64,000 nt of DNA from MWEH01 sp035409945. GTDB taxonomy: Bacteria > Bacillota > Clostridia > Christensenellales > DTU072. The position numbers and the translations under genes were made by a program. Positions within the stretch are counted from its first letter, which is position 1; each line of letters begins with the position of its first letter. Under the pieces are notes generated by a model, which was not told the DNA's origin, did no database searches, and saw only the letters and a list, made by a program, of their open reading frames with translations. The stretch covers positions 186,001 to 250,000 of the forward strand of contig DAONQC010000002.1 of NCBI GenBank assembly GCA_035409945.1, written 5' to 3'. Shown piece by piece: positions 63,773 through 64,000 of this stretch.

Positions 63773-64000
63773 CCCAAACCCATTATAAAAGGTCGCTATT
63801 ATCTAATCTTAACGCTCGATAACAGCCCGATTATTACGCTCAACACCATTTAAGTTTTATTGTTTTTGTATTACTTAACTGTTTTTCAGGTTATCAACCA
63901 GCGAAGTTGAACCAGAAAATAATTAGAGTTAATTTTTGTAGCTTACATCTACTGGTTTAGAATTATGTTCATCACTGACTATAAGAGCTATATTACTTGT
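63773..64000. other. Sequence upstream of the 899-aa gene
   Basis: About 230 bases to the window edge. TATAAT at 63783-63788 (minus) lies only about 15 bases before the start codon, so a very short leader is possible. No gene is seen. Confidence 0.35.

Overview
The window is AT-rich, low-GC Gram-positive-type DNA, most like an uncultured member of the Clostridia. Supporting signs are strong AGGAGG-type ribosome binding sites, TTGACA/TATAAT promoters, lipobox lipoproteins, LytTR/DUF3021 and DUF975 proteins, a XRE-cupin regulator next to potABCD, and very large secreted proteins built from InlB-type, BspA-type and GLUG repeats. No species is assigned. Most genes lie on the minus strand.

Layout. 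1-1.1 kb: LytTR regulator and DUF3021 membrane protein. 1.6-7.3 kb: two BspA-like lipoproteins. 7.9-8.2 kb: acyl carrier protein. 8.6-15 kb: an eight-gene operon of unfamiliar membrane and small proteins, six of which carry a shared proline-rich peptide (core VQPIxLVPY). 15.3-17.5 kb: glutaminyl-tRNA synthetase and an acetyltransferase. 18.05 kb: tRNA-Arg. 18.3-22.1 kb: nuclease-like gene, YcxB-like protein and GLUG lipoprotein. 22.6-28.8 kb: LURP-one-like protein, tRNA-Ile and tRNA-Ala, a VWA and macro-domain pair, DUF975 and two unknown genes. 29.3-35.1 kb: phosphodiesterase-like gene, mgtE with a candidate regulatory leader peptide, a small XRE gene, split transketolase and an unknown gene. 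35.4-39.4 kb: GH38 alpha-mannosidase and a DUF4234 protein. 39.6-45.1 kb: spermidine/putrescine ABC transporter with its regulator. 45.5-57.9 kb: a 4116-residue surface protein. 58.9-63.8 kb: MTA/SAH nucleosidase and two secreted or anchored proteins.

Three signals stand out. (1) At about ten loci the last codons, the stop codon or the terminator of a gene recur just downstream as diverged partial copies, often still reading as the same C-terminal peptide. (2) A 25-codon ORF upstream of mgtE starts with an acidic/proline-rich stretch like the enterobacterial MgtL leader, and is followed by mutually exclusive hairpins, one of which covers the mgtE Shine-Dalgarno. (3) The eight-gene operon shares a conserved short peptide and looks like an undescribed envelope system. 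A CGCGCG box near several promoters and an interspersed intergenic repeat family are further unexplained features.

Everything here comes from reading the sequence by eye. Family names rest on recognised motifs, and no search or folding calculation was run.
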